64,000 nt of DNA from Ferrovibrio sp. (lineage in GTDB: Bacteria; Pseudomonadota; Alphaproteobacteria; Ferrovibrionales; Ferrovibrionaceae). How positions within the stretch are numbered: position 1 is the first letter of the stretch; the number at the start of each line of letters is the position of its first letter. Below the pieces are notes generated by a model, which saw nothing but the letters and a program-made list of their open reading frames with translations, did not search any database and had not been told where the DNA came from. A program made the translations under genes and the position numbers. Shown piece after piece: positions 8,604 through 16,925 of this stretch. Location of the stretch: assembly GCA_017991315.1 (NCBI GenBank), contig JAGOQS010000001.1, forward strand, positions 372,001-436,000, read 5' to 3'.

Positions 8604-8687
8604 ATTCTTTTCGTTGCTCTTTCGCCACCCGGCGCGGCAGCGCATAATCCCCCTCCGAAAATCAGCGAATCAGAGCAAGCGGCGCGC

Positions 8688-9305
8688 ATGGCTATCACCC
8701 TGCATCAAGGCGACCTGCCCGATGGCCTCGACCTCGGCGCCAGCGTGGCCGTGGATACCGAAACCATGGGCCTGCGCACGGCCCGCGACCGCCTCTGCCT
8801 GGTGCAGCTTTCAAGCGGCGATGGCAATGCCCACCTGGTCCGCTTCGGCGCCGGCAAGGGCTATGACGCGCCCAACCTGAAGCGCCTGCTGGGCGATCCC
8901 AAGGTGTTGAAACTGTTCCATTTCGCGCGTTTCGACCTGGCTGCGATCCAGCATTACCTGGGGGTTGCCTGCACGCCGGTCTACTGCACCCGCACCGCTT
9001 CGCGCCTGGTCCGCACCTTCACCGACCGCCATGGCCTGAAGGATCTCTGCCGCGACCTCATCGGGGTGGAGATTTCCAAGCAGGAGCAGAGTTCCGACTG
9101 GGGCGCCCCGGCGCTCACCGAGGCGCAGCAGAAATACGCCGCCTCCGACGTGCTCTACCTGCACCAGCTCAAGACCGTGCTGGATGGCATGCTGGCCCGC
9201 GAAGGCCGCACCGCCCTGGCCCAGGCCTGCTTCGATTTCCTCCCCGCCCGTGCCGCCCTGGACCTCGCCGGCTGGCCGGAAGAAGATATTTTCGCCCACA
9301 ACTAG
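8688..9305 (+). CDS. rnd: Ribonuclease D, exonuclease-only form
   Basis: This 205-residue protein is a DEDDy 3'-5' exonuclease. The metal-binding acids are visible: Asp23 and Glu25 in DTETMGL, Asp83 in FARFDL, and Tyr150/Asp154 in YAASDVLYL. It lacks the HRDC domains of the longer E. coli RNase D (375 residues), as is usual for the short alphaproteobacterial form. It should trim tRNA and other structured RNA 3' ends; its position just after a tRNA gene is suggestive but may be chance. Confidence 0.93.
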   Translation: MAITLHQGDLPDGLDLGASVAVDTETMGLRTARDRLCLVQLSSGDGNAHLVRFGAGKGYDAPNLKRLLGDPKVLKLFHFARFDLAAIQHYLGVACTPVYCTRTASRLVRTFTDRHGLKDLCRDLIGVEISKQEQSSDWGAPALTEAQQKYAASDVLYLHQLKTVLDGMLAREGRTALAQACFDFLPARAALDLAGWPEEDIFAHN

Positions 9306-9330
9306 ATTGAGGGCTAACCCGCCGGGCTGT

Positions 9331-9375
9331 TTGCTTTTTTCCTGGGCATTCCCCATACTTGGCACGAATCTTGTT
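9331..9375 (+). promoter_or_regulatory. Candidate overlapping sigma-70 and sigma-54 promoters before kdsD
   Basis: A sigma-70 style pair, TTGCTT (9331-9336) and CATACT (9354-9359), has 17-base spacing. Directly after it, TTGGCACG-N4-TTGTT (9359-9375) matches the sigma-54 -24/-12 element with correct spacing, except that the invariant -12 GC reads GT. Both lie within 80 bases of the kdsD start. Sequence matches only; neither is proven. Confidence 0.4.
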
Positions 9376-9407
9376 AGACGGTTTCCTGCAGGTGGGTCTC
9401 GCTGCGT

Positions 9408-10577
9408 ATGTCCAAAACCGCCCTGTCGTCGGCAGCGCCCCGCAAGGCCGCCGGCTCCCGTACCAAAACGCGCCCGGCCAAAGCGCCGTCTGGGGCTAAG
9501 GCTGTGGCTAAGCCCAAGGCTCGTGCCGGGGCCGTGGTGACGCGTCTGCCCAGCGCCCCTGGGCAATCGCCATTTGGGCAACCGCCATTTGGCCAGCCTG
9601 CTGGCGATATCGCTGTCGCGCGCCGCGTACTGCTCACCGAGGCCAATGGCCTTGCCGCGCTGGCCGCCAACCTGAACACCCAGTTCACCCAGGCCATCGA
9701 CGTGCTGAACCGCATCAGCGGCGATGGCAGCCAGGGCCGTGTCATCGTTTCCGGCATGGGCAAGTCCGGCCATGTGGCGCGCAAGATCGCGGCGACCATG
9801 GCTTCCACCGGTACGCCGGCGCTGTTCGTGCATCCGGCCGAGGCCAGCCATGGCGATCTCGGCATGGTCACCACCAGCGACGTGCTGCTCTGCCTGTCGA
9901 ATTCCGGCGACGTGCCGGAGATGGCTGACCTCATCGCCCATGCCAAGCGGTTCGGCCTGCCACTGATCGGCATGACCTCGAAGCCGAAATCGGCGCTGGG
10001 CCAGGCCGCCGATATCGCGCTGATCCTGCCGCCGGTGGAGGAAGCCTGCCCGATGGGCCTGGCGCCCACCACCTCCACCACCATGATGCTGGCGCTGGGC
10101 GATGCGCTCGCGGTGGCGCTGATGGAGCGTAAGGGCTTCAACCGCGACCATTACCGCGTGTTCCATCCCGGCGGCCGGCTCGGCAAGCAGCTCATCAAGG
10201 TGAAGGACCTGATGCATGCCGGCCAGGCGATACCGCTGGTGCCTGCCGGCACGGCGATGCGTGAGGCGCTGGTAACGATGGCCGGGCGCAGCTTCGGCTG
10301 CATCGGCATCACCGGCCGCCAGGGCCGCGACAAGGGCCGCCTGATCGGCATCGTCACCGACGGCGACCTGCGCCGCCATATCGATGGCGATATCCTGGCG
10401 CGCAAGGTGGAAACGGTGATGACCAAGTCGCCGCTCACCATCCGCCAGGACATGCTGGCGGTGGAAGCCCTGCGCGAGATGAACCAGCGCCGCATCACGG
10501 CGCTCTTCGTGATCGACGCCGGCCGCCCGATCGGCATCCTGCACATGCACGATTGCGTGCGCGCCGGGATCACCTGA
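9408..10577 (+). CDS. kdsD: Arabinose-5-phosphate isomerase (KpsF/GutQ family)
   Basis: The enzyme interconverts ribulose-5-phosphate and arabinose-5-phosphate, the first step toward Kdo for lipopolysaccharide. A SIS sugar-isomerase domain (about 95-230; GMGKSGHVARKIAATMASTG, then LSNSGDVPEM) precedes two CBS domains (about 265-389). At 389 residues it is about 60 longer than typical KdsD: the first 65 residues are a low-complexity Ala/Lys/Pro-rich basic tail ending in a repeated PFGQP. Gene order kdsD-lptC-lptA-lptB-rpoN is the usual envelope cluster, and lptC begins eight bases after its stop. Confidence 0.94.
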   Translation: MSKTALSSAAPRKAAGSRTKTRPAKAPSGAKAVAKPKARAGAVVTRLPSAPGQSPFGQPPFGQPAGDIAVARRVLLTEANGLAALAANLNTQFTQAIDVLNRISGDGSQGRVIVSGMGKSGHVARKIAATMASTGTPALFVHPAEASHGDLGMVTTSDVLLCLSNSGDVPEMADLIAHAKRFGLPLIGMTSKPKSALGQAADIALILPPVEEACPMGLAPTTSTTMMLALGDALAVALMERKGFNRDHYRVFHPGGRLGKQLIKVKDLMHAGQAIPLVPAGTAMREALVTMAGRSFGCIGITGRQGRDKGRLIGIVTDGDLRRHIDGDILARKVETVMTKSPLTIRQDMLAVEALREMNQRRITALFVIDAGRPIGILHMHDCVRAGIT

Positions 10578-10584
10578 GGCAACG

Positions 10585-11268
10585 ATGACCGACGCGCCGC
10601 AGGATACTGCTCCCAGCCCCAACCGCCGCCTGCGCGATGATTTCGCGCCGCGCAGCGAGCAGGGTACTGCCGGCCAGGTGGTGCAGCGGCGGCGCGGCTT
10701 CGTGCGCTTTATGAAATTCGTGCTGCCGATGGGCGCCGTGGCCCTGGTGGGCCTGATTGCCGCCTGGCCGCAATTGACCAAGCGCGATACCGGCTTCCGG
10801 CTCTCTTTCTCCAATATCGAGACTCAGGAGATGGCGCTGGTGATGAACAACCCGCGCTTCCGTGGCAACGACAGCAACGGCCAGCCCTATATCGTCACCG
10901 CCGACCGCGCCTTGCAGGACCCGAACGATTCCAAGCTGGTGACGCTGGACAAGATCGCCGCCGACATCACCATGAATGATGGCGCCTGGATCTCGCTCAC
11001 CTCCAATACCGGCGTGTACAACAACACCACCCGGATGCTGACGCTGCATGGCGATATCAACGTCTACAGCGACCGGGGCTATGAGTTTCACGGCGTCAAT
11101 GCCGAGATCGACCTCAATACCGGCGTGCTTGCCAGCGACGACAAGGTCTGGGGCCATGCATCGCTCGGCAGCATCCGCGCCAACGGCATGCGGGTCTATG
11201 ATCGCGGCAAGACCATCGTGTTCATCAACGGCGTGAAAACCACGCTCAATCCCCGCGGCGCAGGATGA
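10585..11268 (+). CDS. lptC: LPS export system protein LptC
   Basis: The 227-residue bitopic inner-membrane protein links the LptBFG ABC transporter to the periplasmic LptA bridge. A basic cytosolic N-terminus is followed by one transmembrane segment (about residues 38-58, FVLPMGAVALVGLIAAW) and a periplasmic beta-jellyroll (about 75-225). The family is weakly conserved, so assignment rests on topology, the jellyroll-like repeats and position between kdsD and lptA. Its stop overlaps the lptA start (ATGA). Confidence 0.9.
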   Translation: MTDAPQDTAPSPNRRLRDDFAPRSEQGTAGQVVQRRRGFVRFMKFVLPMGAVALVGLIAAWPQLTKRDTGFRLSFSNIETQEMALVMNNPRFRGNDSNGQPYIVTADRALQDPNDSKLVTLDKIAADITMNDGAWISLTSNTGVYNNTTRMLTLHGDINVYSDRGYEFHGVNAEIDLNTGVLASDDKVWGHASLGSIRANGMRVYDRGKTIVFINGVKTTLNPRGAG

Positions 11269-11867
11269 CCAGCATGCGCAGAATTACCGCCCCCTCTGTT
11301 GTTGTCGCCGGCCTTGCCTTGCTGCTGGCCGCCCAGGCTTTTGCCCAAGGCTTGCCCGGCCAGCGGCGCGGCAACAACTCGAACAATTCCAACCTGCCGA
11401 TCGAGATTGCCGCCGATAATCTCGAGGTGCTGCAGGAGCGCCAGCAGGCCATCTTCCGCGGCAATGTCGATGTCGCCCAGGGCGACATGCGGCTGCGCGC
11501 CGATGAACTGGTGGTGTATTACCGCGACCGCAACAACAGCGCGCCGCAAGGTCAGCGTCCGGCGCAGCAGCAGTCCCGCCCGGCGGCGCCGGTGCCGTCT
11601 GCCGGCGGTCCCGATATGGGCGCGATCAGCCGTATCGAGGCCAAGGGCAAGGTGTTCATCTCGTCCGCCGACGAGAAGGCGCAGGGCGATTACGCCGATT
11701 ACAATGTGGATAAGAAGCTGATCGTGCTGCAGGGCAATGTGGTATTGACGCAGAAGGAAAGCGTGCTGCGTTGCGCCAAGGTGACGATGCAGCAGGATAT
11801 CGGCCGTTCGGTCTGCGATCCGCTGCCGGGCCAGCGCGTAATCGGCGTGTTCCGCCAGGGGGGCTGA
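11265..11867 (+). CDS. lptA: LPS export periplasmic protein LptA
   Basis: The 200-residue protein carries a signal peptide ending near AFAQ (about residue 27) and an OstA/LptA jellyroll starting at [19 protein letters not shown]. LptA monomers stack head to tail to carry LPS across the periplasm. A low-complexity Gln/Pro/Ala stretch (about residues 90-115) interrupts the fold between strands. The start may be the ATG at 11265, overlapping lptC, or the one at 11274; both leave the signal peptide intact. lptB starts on the last base of its stop codon. Confidence 0.93.
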   Translation: MTSMRRITAPSVVVAGLALLLAAQAFAQGLPGQRRGNNSNNSNLPIEIAADNLEVLQERQQAIFRGNVDVAQGDMRLRADELVVYYRDRNNSAPQGQRPAQQQSRPAAPVPSAGGPDMGAISRIEAKGKVFISSADEKAQGDYADYNVDKKLIVLQGNVVLTQKESVLRCAKVTMQQDIGRSVCDPLPGQRVIGVFRQGG

Positions 11868-12649
11868 TGACGCCGCAGAACGACGATAGCGTGATCAACG
11901 GCCCGCGCCTGGTGGCAGACAACCCGCATCCGGGATTGTCCGCGCATCGCCTGGGCAAAAGCTTCAAGAAGCGGCCGGTGCTGCGCGATGTTTCGCTCAG
12001 CGTGCAGCGCGGCGAGGCGGTCGGCCTGCTTGGCCCCAATGGCGCCGGCAAGACCACCTGTTTCTACATCATCACCGGGCTGATCTCCGCCGATCACGGC
12101 TCGATCATGCTCGATGGCGTCGATATCACCGGCCTGCCGATGTATCGCCGCGCCCGCCTCGGCATGGGCTACCTGCCGCAGGAAGCCTCGATCTTCCGTG
12201 GCCTCACGGTGGAGCAGAATATCCGCGCCGTGCTGGAACTGGTGGAAGCCGAGACCGACAAGCGCGAGGCGATGCTGGAAGATCTGCTCGCCGAATTCTC
12301 CATCAGCCATCTGCGCCGCACCCCGGCGCTGGCCTTGTCTGGCGGCGAGCGGCGGCGCTGCGAAATCGCCCGCGCCCTGGCAACACGGCCAAGCTTCATG
12401 CTGATGGACGAGCCGCTGGCCGGCATTGATCCGATTGCCGTGGGTGAAATCCGCGAGCTGGTGTCGCATCTCAAGCATCGCGGCATCGGCGTGCTGATCA
12501 CCGATCATAATGTGCGCGAGACCCTGGATATCATCGACCGTGCCTACATCCTGCATGACGGCAAGGTGCTGATGGAGGGGTCGCCGAACGAGATCGTCGC
12601 CGACGAGAACGTTCGCCGGGTCTATCTCGGCGAGCGTTTTAGCTGGTGA
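11867..12649 (+). CDS. lptB: LPS export ABC transporter ATPase LptB
   Basis: The 260-residue ATPase powers LPS extraction by LptFG. Walker A is GPNGAGKTT, the signature is [15 protein letters not shown], Walker B is [13 protein letters not shown], and the switch histidine lies in ITDHNVRET. The first 30 residues extend beyond the usual start. The ATG at 11867 overlaps the lptA stop by one base (TGATG), which argues for coupled translation; an upstream in-frame ATG lies inside lptA and is rejected. Confidence 0.96.
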   Translation: MTPQNDDSVINGPRLVADNPHPGLSAHRLGKSFKKRPVLRDVSLSVQRGEAVGLLGPNGAGKTTCFYIITGLISADHGSIMLDGVDITGLPMYRRARLGMGYLPQEASIFRGLTVEQNIRAVLELVEAETDKREAMLEDLLAEFSISHLRRTPALALSGGERRRCEIARALATRPSFMLMDEPLAGIDPIAVGEIRELVSHLKHRGIGVLITDHNVRETLDIIDRAYILHDGKVLMEGSPNEIVADENVRRVYLGERFSW

Positions 12650-12658
12650 CCCATTAGC

Positions 12659-14233
12659 ATGGCAATCGGCCCGCGTCTGGAGCTGCGGCAGGGCCAAGCC
12701 CTGGTGATGACGCCGCAGTTGCAGCAGGCGATCAAGCTGTTGCAGCTTTCCAATATCGAACTCACCGCCTATGTCGAGCAGGAGTTGGAGCGCAACCCGC
12801 TGCTGGAGCGCCAGGATGGCGAGGGCAGTGCCGAAGATGCCCGCGATTCCTTCGAGGTTGCGGAAGGTGGCGGCGATCCTGCCCGCCTCGATCTCGATGG
12901 CGACGCCAGCGTCGTCTCGGCGCGCGAGGCGATGGATGTGGAGGCCGATGGCCCCGATAGCGGCGCCGATGCCTATGGCTATGGCGGCGAGGGCGGTGGC
13001 CTGGGGCCATCCGATTCCTATATCTCGGGCCGTGGCGGCGACATGCGCTTCGAGGATGGCGAGAGTTCGCTCGAGCAGACGCTGTCGGAAGACCTCTCCC
13101 TGCGCGCCCATGTCGAGGAACAATGGCGCCTGGTGCCGGCCAGTCCGGCGGAACGGCTGATCGGCCAGGCGCTGATCGACAGCCTGGATGAAGCCGGCTA
13201 CATCACCGAGCCGTTGGCGGATCTGGCGGATCGCCTGGGGGCGCCGCTGAGTGTTGCCGAGGCGGTGCTGGACAAGCTGCAGCAGATCGACCCGGCGGGT
13301 CTGTTCGCCCGCAGCCTGAAGGAATGTCTGGCGCTGCAGTTGCGCGAGCGCAACCGCCTCGATCCGGCGATCCAGGCGTTGCTCGATAATCTCGAATTGC
13401 TTGCCAAGCGCGACATACCGGGCCTGCTCAAGGTCTGCGGCGTCGATCAGGAAGACCTGACCGACATGATCAAGGAAATCCGCGCGCTGAACCCGAAGCC
13501 GGGCCTGGTGTTCGGCGGCGAGCCGGTGCAGACGCTGATCCCGGATGTGTTCGTGCGCCGCGGCCCGGATGGCGGCTGGCTGGTGGAACTGAACAACGAC
13601 ACGCTGCCGCGCGTGCTGGTCAACACGCGCTATTATGCCCGCGTCGCGCGCAGCAAGCCGGAGGCCAAAGGCGAGGGCCGTGGCGGTGAGGGCAAGGGCG
13701 AGCGCGAGAAGGCGACCAAGAGCTATCTTTCGGAATGCCTCAACTCGGCCAACTGGCTGGTGAAGTCGCTCGACCAGCGGGCGCAGACCATCCTCAAGGT
13801 GGCGAGCGAGATCGTGCGCCAGCAGGAGGCTTTCCTGCGCCTCGGCATCGATCATTTGAAGCCGCTGAACCTCAAGGCGGTGGCGGAAGCCATCGAGATG
13901 CATGAAAGCACGGTCAGCCGCGTCACCTCGAACAAGACCATGGCGACGCCGCGCGGCATTTTCGAGATGAAGTATTTCTTCACCGCCTCGATCGGCGCTA
14001 CCGATGGCGGCGACAGTTTCTCGGCCGAGGCAATCCGCCACCGCATCAAGGATCTGATCGACGCCGAAAGCGCCGACGATGTGCTGTCCGACGACAAGAT
14101 CGTGGAAATTCTCGCCGGCAAAGGGGTGGACATCGCCCGCCGCACCGTGGCGAAATACCGCGAGGCAATGAACATTCCGTCCTCGGTGGAGCGGCGTCGC
14201 TTGAAGAAAGCTGGCCTGCTTCCCGTTGGCTAA
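12659..14233 (+). CDS. rpoN: RNA polymerase sigma-54 factor RpoN
   Basis: The 524-residue factor directs polymerase to -24/-12 promoters with enhancer-binding activators. The N-terminal activator-interacting region is glutamine and leucine rich (MTPQLQQAIKLLQLS), then an acidic linker (about 45-130), the core-binding domain, and the C-terminal DNA-binding part with the RpoN box ARRTVAKYRE at 493-502. A Gly/Glu/Lys-rich insertion (about 335-360) breaks the core-binding region, after LVNTRYY. Position after lptB is standard. Confidence 0.97.
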   Translation: MAIGPRLELRQGQALVMTPQLQQAIKLLQLSNIELTAYVEQELERNPLLERQDGEGSAEDARDSFEVAEGGGDPARLDLDGDASVVSAREAMDVEADGPDSGADAYGYGGEGGGLGPSDSYISGRGGDMRFEDGESSLEQTLSEDLSLRAHVEEQWRLVPASPAERLIGQALIDSLDEAGYITEPLADLADRLGAPLSVAEAVLDKLQQIDPAGLFARSLKECLALQLRERNRLDPAIQALLDNLELLAKRDIPGLLKVCGVDQEDLTDMIKEIRALNPKPGLVFGGEPVQTLIPDVFVRRGPDGGWLVELNNDTLPRVLVNTRYYARVARSKPEAKGEGRGGEGKGEREKATKSYLSECLNSANWLVKSLDQRAQTILKVASEIVRQQEAFLRLGIDHLKPLNLKAVAEAIEMHESTVSRVTSNKTMATPRGIFEMKYFFTASIGATDGGDSFSAEAIRHRIKDLIDAESADDVLSDDKIVEILAGKGVDIARRTVAKYREAMNIPSSVERRRLKKAGLLPVG

Positions 14234-14250
14234 GTTGAGCACGAGGACCC

Positions 14251-14895
14251 ATGTCCGATATCGAAAAGCTTTTTGACAACAACCGCGCCTGGGCCATCGG
14301 CAAGCTTTCGGTCGATCCCGGCTTCTTCGACCGCCTGTCGCATCAGCAGAATCCGGCCTATCTGTGGATCGGCTGCGCCGACAGCCGCGTGCCGGCGAAT
14401 GAAATCGTCGGCCTCGATCCGGGCGAATTGTTCGTGCACCGCAATGTCGCCAACCTGGTGCAGCCGTCGGATATGAACTGCCTGGCGGTATTGCAGTACG
14501 CCATCGAGTTCCTGAAGGTGAAGCATGTCATCGTCACCGGCCATTACGGCTGCGGCGGTGTGCGTACGGCGTTGTTCCAGGAACAGCTCGGCCTGATCGA
14601 TCATTGGCTGCGGCCGATCCGCGATACCCGCGAACGCAATGCCGCCGAACTCGATGCCATTGTGGATGAGTACAAGCGCGTCAACGCGCTCTGCGAAATG
14701 AATGTACGCGAACAAGTGCTCAATCTGGCCAAGACGACGATTGTTCAGAATGCCTGGGCCAGCGGCCAGCCCTTGAGCCTGCATGGCTGGGTCTACGGCA
14801 TTTCCAATGGCCTGGTGCGCGACCTTGGTGTCACGGTCAGCAGCCCTGACCATCTCTCGCCGATTCATCGCACGGCGCCGCCGAAAACCCCTTAA
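14251..14895 (+). CDS. can: Beta-class carbonic anhydrase
   Basis: The 214-residue enzyme interconverts CO2 and bicarbonate in the cytosol. Zinc ligands are visible as Cys42 in CADSR, His98 and Cys101 in GHYGCGG, with the Asp44-Arg46 dyad that gates the active site. Length is typical for Can. It sits 17 bases after rpoN, between rpoN and hpf, where these genes are usually adjacent, so it is probably read through from the lpt-rpoN message. The start has GAGG upstream (GAGCACGAGG). Confidence 0.96.
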   Translation: MSDIEKLFDNNRAWAIGKLSVDPGFFDRLSHQQNPAYLWIGCADSRVPANEIVGLDPGELFVHRNVANLVQPSDMNCLAVLQYAIEFLKVKHVIVTGHYGCGGVRTALFQEQLGLIDHWLRPIRDTRERNAAELDAIVDEYKRVNALCEMNVREQVLNLAKTTIVQNAWASGQPLSLHGWVYGISNGLVRDLGVTVSSPDHLSPIHRTAPPKTP

Positions 14896-14945
14896 GGCAT
14901 CTTGAATCTCAAGGATTCATAACCAGATCAAATACATAGGTGCGG

Positions 14946-14974
14946 TTGACAGTCCTGGGGCGCTTCTCTATGGT
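14946..14974 (+). promoter_or_regulatory. Sigma-70 promoter for hpf
   Basis: A perfect TTGACA (14946-14951) and TATGGT (14969-14974) are spaced by 17 bases. Transcription would start near 14981, giving hpf a leader of about 125 bases. This is one of the best sigma-70 matches in the window, so hpf-ptsN can be expressed apart from rpoN. Confidence 0.7.
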
Positions 14975-15015
14975 CCGCCCCCGCTGGTCGCCCGTATCGA
15001 CCGCCGTTGCAACCC

Positions 15016-15032
15016 TGCCGGCAAAGCCGGCA
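15016..15032 (+). promoter_or_regulatory. Hairpin in the hpf leader
   Basis: TGCCGGC-AAA-GCCGGCA forms a perfect 7-pair stem with a 3-base loop inside the predicted hpf 5' leader. It is followed by AGAATAGTTT, not a full T-tract, so it could be an mRNA-stabilising or attenuator-like stem. Confidence 0.4.
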
Positions 15033-15104
15033 AGAATAGTTTGTATCTCGGCGGCGAATTGTGGATCATGCCGTAACCGACCGTCATTCGGATCGTGAGA
15101 CACC

Positions 15105-15431
15105 ATGAAAATCCTCATCTCGGGTAAGCAAGTCGATCTCGGCGAGGCCCTGCGTGGTCATGTCGAGATGAAGCTCATCGCCGCTGTCTCGAAGTACATG
15201 GAAAATGCCATCGAGGCGAATGTGGTGTTCAGCCGTGAAGGCAGCATGTTCCGCTGTGCCTGCGCCGTGCATGTCGGCACCAGTATCGACATGCAGGCCG
15301 ATGCCAGCGACCCGGAGATCTATGCCAGTTTCGACCAGGCGCTGGACAAGCTGGCCAAGCAGGTGCGGCGCGACAAGCGCAAGCGCCGCAATCATCACGC
15401 CCGCAAGCCGGATCTCGATGCCACCGTCTGA
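15105..15431 (+). CDS. hpf: Ribosome hibernation promoting factor, short form
   Basis: The 108-residue protein belongs to the RaiA/HPF family, which binds the 30S decoding centre and shuts down translation in stationary phase. MKILISGKQVDLGEALRGHVEMKL is the typical first strand-helix, and the basic KQVRRDKRKRRNHHARK end contacts 16S rRNA. Lacking the long C-terminal dimerisation domain, it is the short form. Neighbours rpoN and ptsN are conventional. Confidence 0.93.
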   Translation: MKILISGKQVDLGEALRGHVEMKLIAAVSKYMENAIEANVVFSREGSMFRCACAVHVGTSIDMQADASDPEIYASFDQALDKLAKQVRRDKRKRRNHHARKPDLDATV

Positions 15432-15492
15432 TGACGGCATGGCAGATCGAGCGAAGCCGCGCGGCAACAGGATTCATGGATAAAGACGCGTC

Positions 15493-15957
15493 ATGGAAAT
15501 ACACGAGCTTTTGAGCCCCGATGGCGTTGTCGCCAATCTGAAGGCCAACAGCAAGAAGCAGGCCTTGCAGGAACTGGCATCGCGCGCTGCGCGGCTGACC
15601 GGCCTGCATGAGCGGCAGATTTTCGAAACCCTGCTCGAGCGCGAGCGGCTCGGCACCACGGGCGTGGGCAATGGCATCGCCATTCCCCATGGCCGCATCG
15701 CCGGCCTGCCGAAGCTCTACGGCCTGTTCGCCCGCGTCGAGCGGCCGATCGACTTCGACTCGATCGACGAGATGCCGGTGGATCTGGTGTTCCTGCTGCT
15801 GGCGCCGGAATCGGCGGGCGCGGACCATCTCAAGGCACTGGCTCGCGTCTCGCGCCTGCTGCGCGACAAGGGCATCTGCGAGAAGCTGCGCGGCGCCGAC
15901 AGCGCCGATGCCATCTACGCGCTGCTCACCGATACCCCGGCCAGCCACGCGGCTTGA
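15493..15957 (+). CDS. ptsN: PTS IIA-like nitrogen regulatory protein PtsN (EIIA-Ntr)
   Basis: The 154-residue protein is the phosphate acceptor of the nitrogen PTS, in which phosphate passes from PtsP through NPr to the conserved histidine, here His66 in GIAIPHGRI. It influences potassium transport, envelope functions and nitrogen-linked regulation. Length and fold are standard. The last codons and the stop lie within a 24-base tandem duplication (15944-15989), so a second copy of the C-terminal codons and stop follows the real stop. Confidence 0.95.
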   Translation: MEIHELLSPDGVVANLKANSKKQALQELASRAARLTGLHERQIFETLLERERLGTTGVGNGIAIPHGRIAGLPKLYGLFARVERPIDFDSIDEMPVDLVFLLLAPESAGADHLKALARVSRLLRDKGICEKLRGADSADAIYALLTDTPASHAA

Positions 15958-15989
15958 GCGAAAAGCTGCCACGCGGCTTGAGCGAAAAG
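15944..15989 (+). repeat. 24-base tandem duplication across the ptsN stop
   Basis: A 22-base unit beginning GCCACGCGGCTTGAGCG is present at 15944-15965 and again at 15968-15989, period 24. The first copy includes the ptsN TGA stop. A partial third copy (GCCACGC) follows at 15993. Confidence 0.85.
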
Positions 15990-16136
15990 ACCGCCACGCC
16001 GCGTAAGGGTTATAAAACCTGCATAAATCGCAGCTAAGACTTAATCTCGCACCGAGGCATCGTGCCGCAGGCGGCGGCCACACCAAAATGACATAACCTC
16101 GGCCTTGCCGGCGCATTCGCCGCAGGGAGATTTGTC

Positions 16137-16598
16137 ATGGTGTTGCATCGCTCATTCTCAATCCTCATCCTGGCCGCACTGGCTGGCTGTGCTGCCGCCA
16201 CGCCGCCCGGCGCCACGTCGTCTGTCGTCCAGGCGCTGCCGGCCGATGGCATGGCGCGGCTTTATCTCTATCGCACCACCTTCAGCCTCGGCGCGGCTGG
16301 CGGCCTGATCGGCGGCGCGGCGGAAAAGCCGCTGGCGGTGGATGGCCGGCGTGTGACGGCGCTCGGCAATGGCGGCAGCGCCTATTGCGATCTGCCGCCG
16401 GGCCGGCACCGGGTCACGGATATGGAGAATGGCGGCGAATTGCTGGTCGATCTCACCGCCGGCCAGGCGGCGTATTTCCGCCTCGATACCGGCATCAACG
16501 GCCTTACCCGCCAGGGCCGCGTCGCCGTGGTGGACGCGGCTTCGGGGGCGGCCGAATTGCAGGGCCGCCAGCCGCAGGCGATCACCTGCGGCGGCTGA
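16137..16598 (+). CDS. DUF2846-like lipoprotein
   Basis: The 153-residue protein has a short signal with lipobox LAGC (Cys18), so it is likely lipidated. The mature part resembles DUF2846: ARLYLYRTTFSLG at the start, a GGxxGG turn, then PPGRHRVT and VDLTAGQAAYFRLD strands. Proteins of this type form a small beta-sandwich exposed in the envelope; function is unknown. GGGAGA precedes the ATG. It stands alone between ptsN and the convergent DUF1150 gene. Confidence 0.78.
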   Translation: MVLHRSFSILILAALAGCAAATPPGATSSVVQALPADGMARLYLYRTTFSLGAAGGLIGGAAEKPLAVDGRRVTALGNGGSAYCDLPPGRHRVTDMENGGELLVDLTAGQAAYFRLDTGINGLTRQGRVAVVDAASGAAELQGRQPQAITCGG

Positions 16599-16625
16599 CC
16601 TGGCACTACATTACTGCAGTCTGAA

Positions 16626-16877
16626 TTACTGCAGGCTGACCGGCTCCAACTCGTGCTGGCGCGCGGCGGCGAAAGCGAGGTCGCGTTCCGGCGCGTAGCC
16701 GAGCTGCTGCCCGCTGGCCGAGAAGATGCCGAAGATTTCGGCGCCATCGGGGCCCTGCACCGGACGGATATAGGCAAGCTGCGGTGCGCCGAGATTGGCG
16801 AAGGCTTCCGGCGTCATTGCCAGACTCGCCGGCTTCGCGGCCGGGATGTTGTTATCGTTGTTGCTGGGGATAGCCAT
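16626..16877 (-). CDS. DUF1150 family small protein
   Basis: The 83-residue protein matches the alphaproteobacterial DUF1150 family: after a variable start, MTPEAFANLGAPQLAYIRPV and a C-terminal YAPERDLAFAAARQHELEPVSLQ block are recognisable. Function is unknown. It follows the Hsp20 gene by about 50 bases on the same strand, a pairing seen in many alphaproteobacteria, so it is probably heat-shock expressed with Hsp20. Confidence 0.9.
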   Translation of the reverse strand: MAIPSNNDNNIPAAKPASLAMTPEAFANLGAPQLAYIRPVQGPDGAEIFGIFSASGQQLGYAPERDLAFAAARQHELEPVSLQ

Positions 16878-16925
16878 GACGAACTCCTTTCATGGTACGC
16901 GCTACTGGAAAGACTGAAGGCTGCT

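Noticed and set aside
8811-10814. 667-codon open frame antisense to rnd and kdsD
   Set aside because: Shadow frame; crosses two well-supported genes and lacks a start signal.
11699-14242. 847-codon open frame antisense to rpoN
   Set aside because: It shadows lptB and rpoN in a GC-rich genome. It has no family signature, its composition is His/Gln/Arg skewed, and both sense genes are certain.
16600-16625. Sigma-54 element TGGCAC near the DUF2846 gene end
   Set aside because: The -12 element is TACT rather than TTGC, and it lies between convergent genes.
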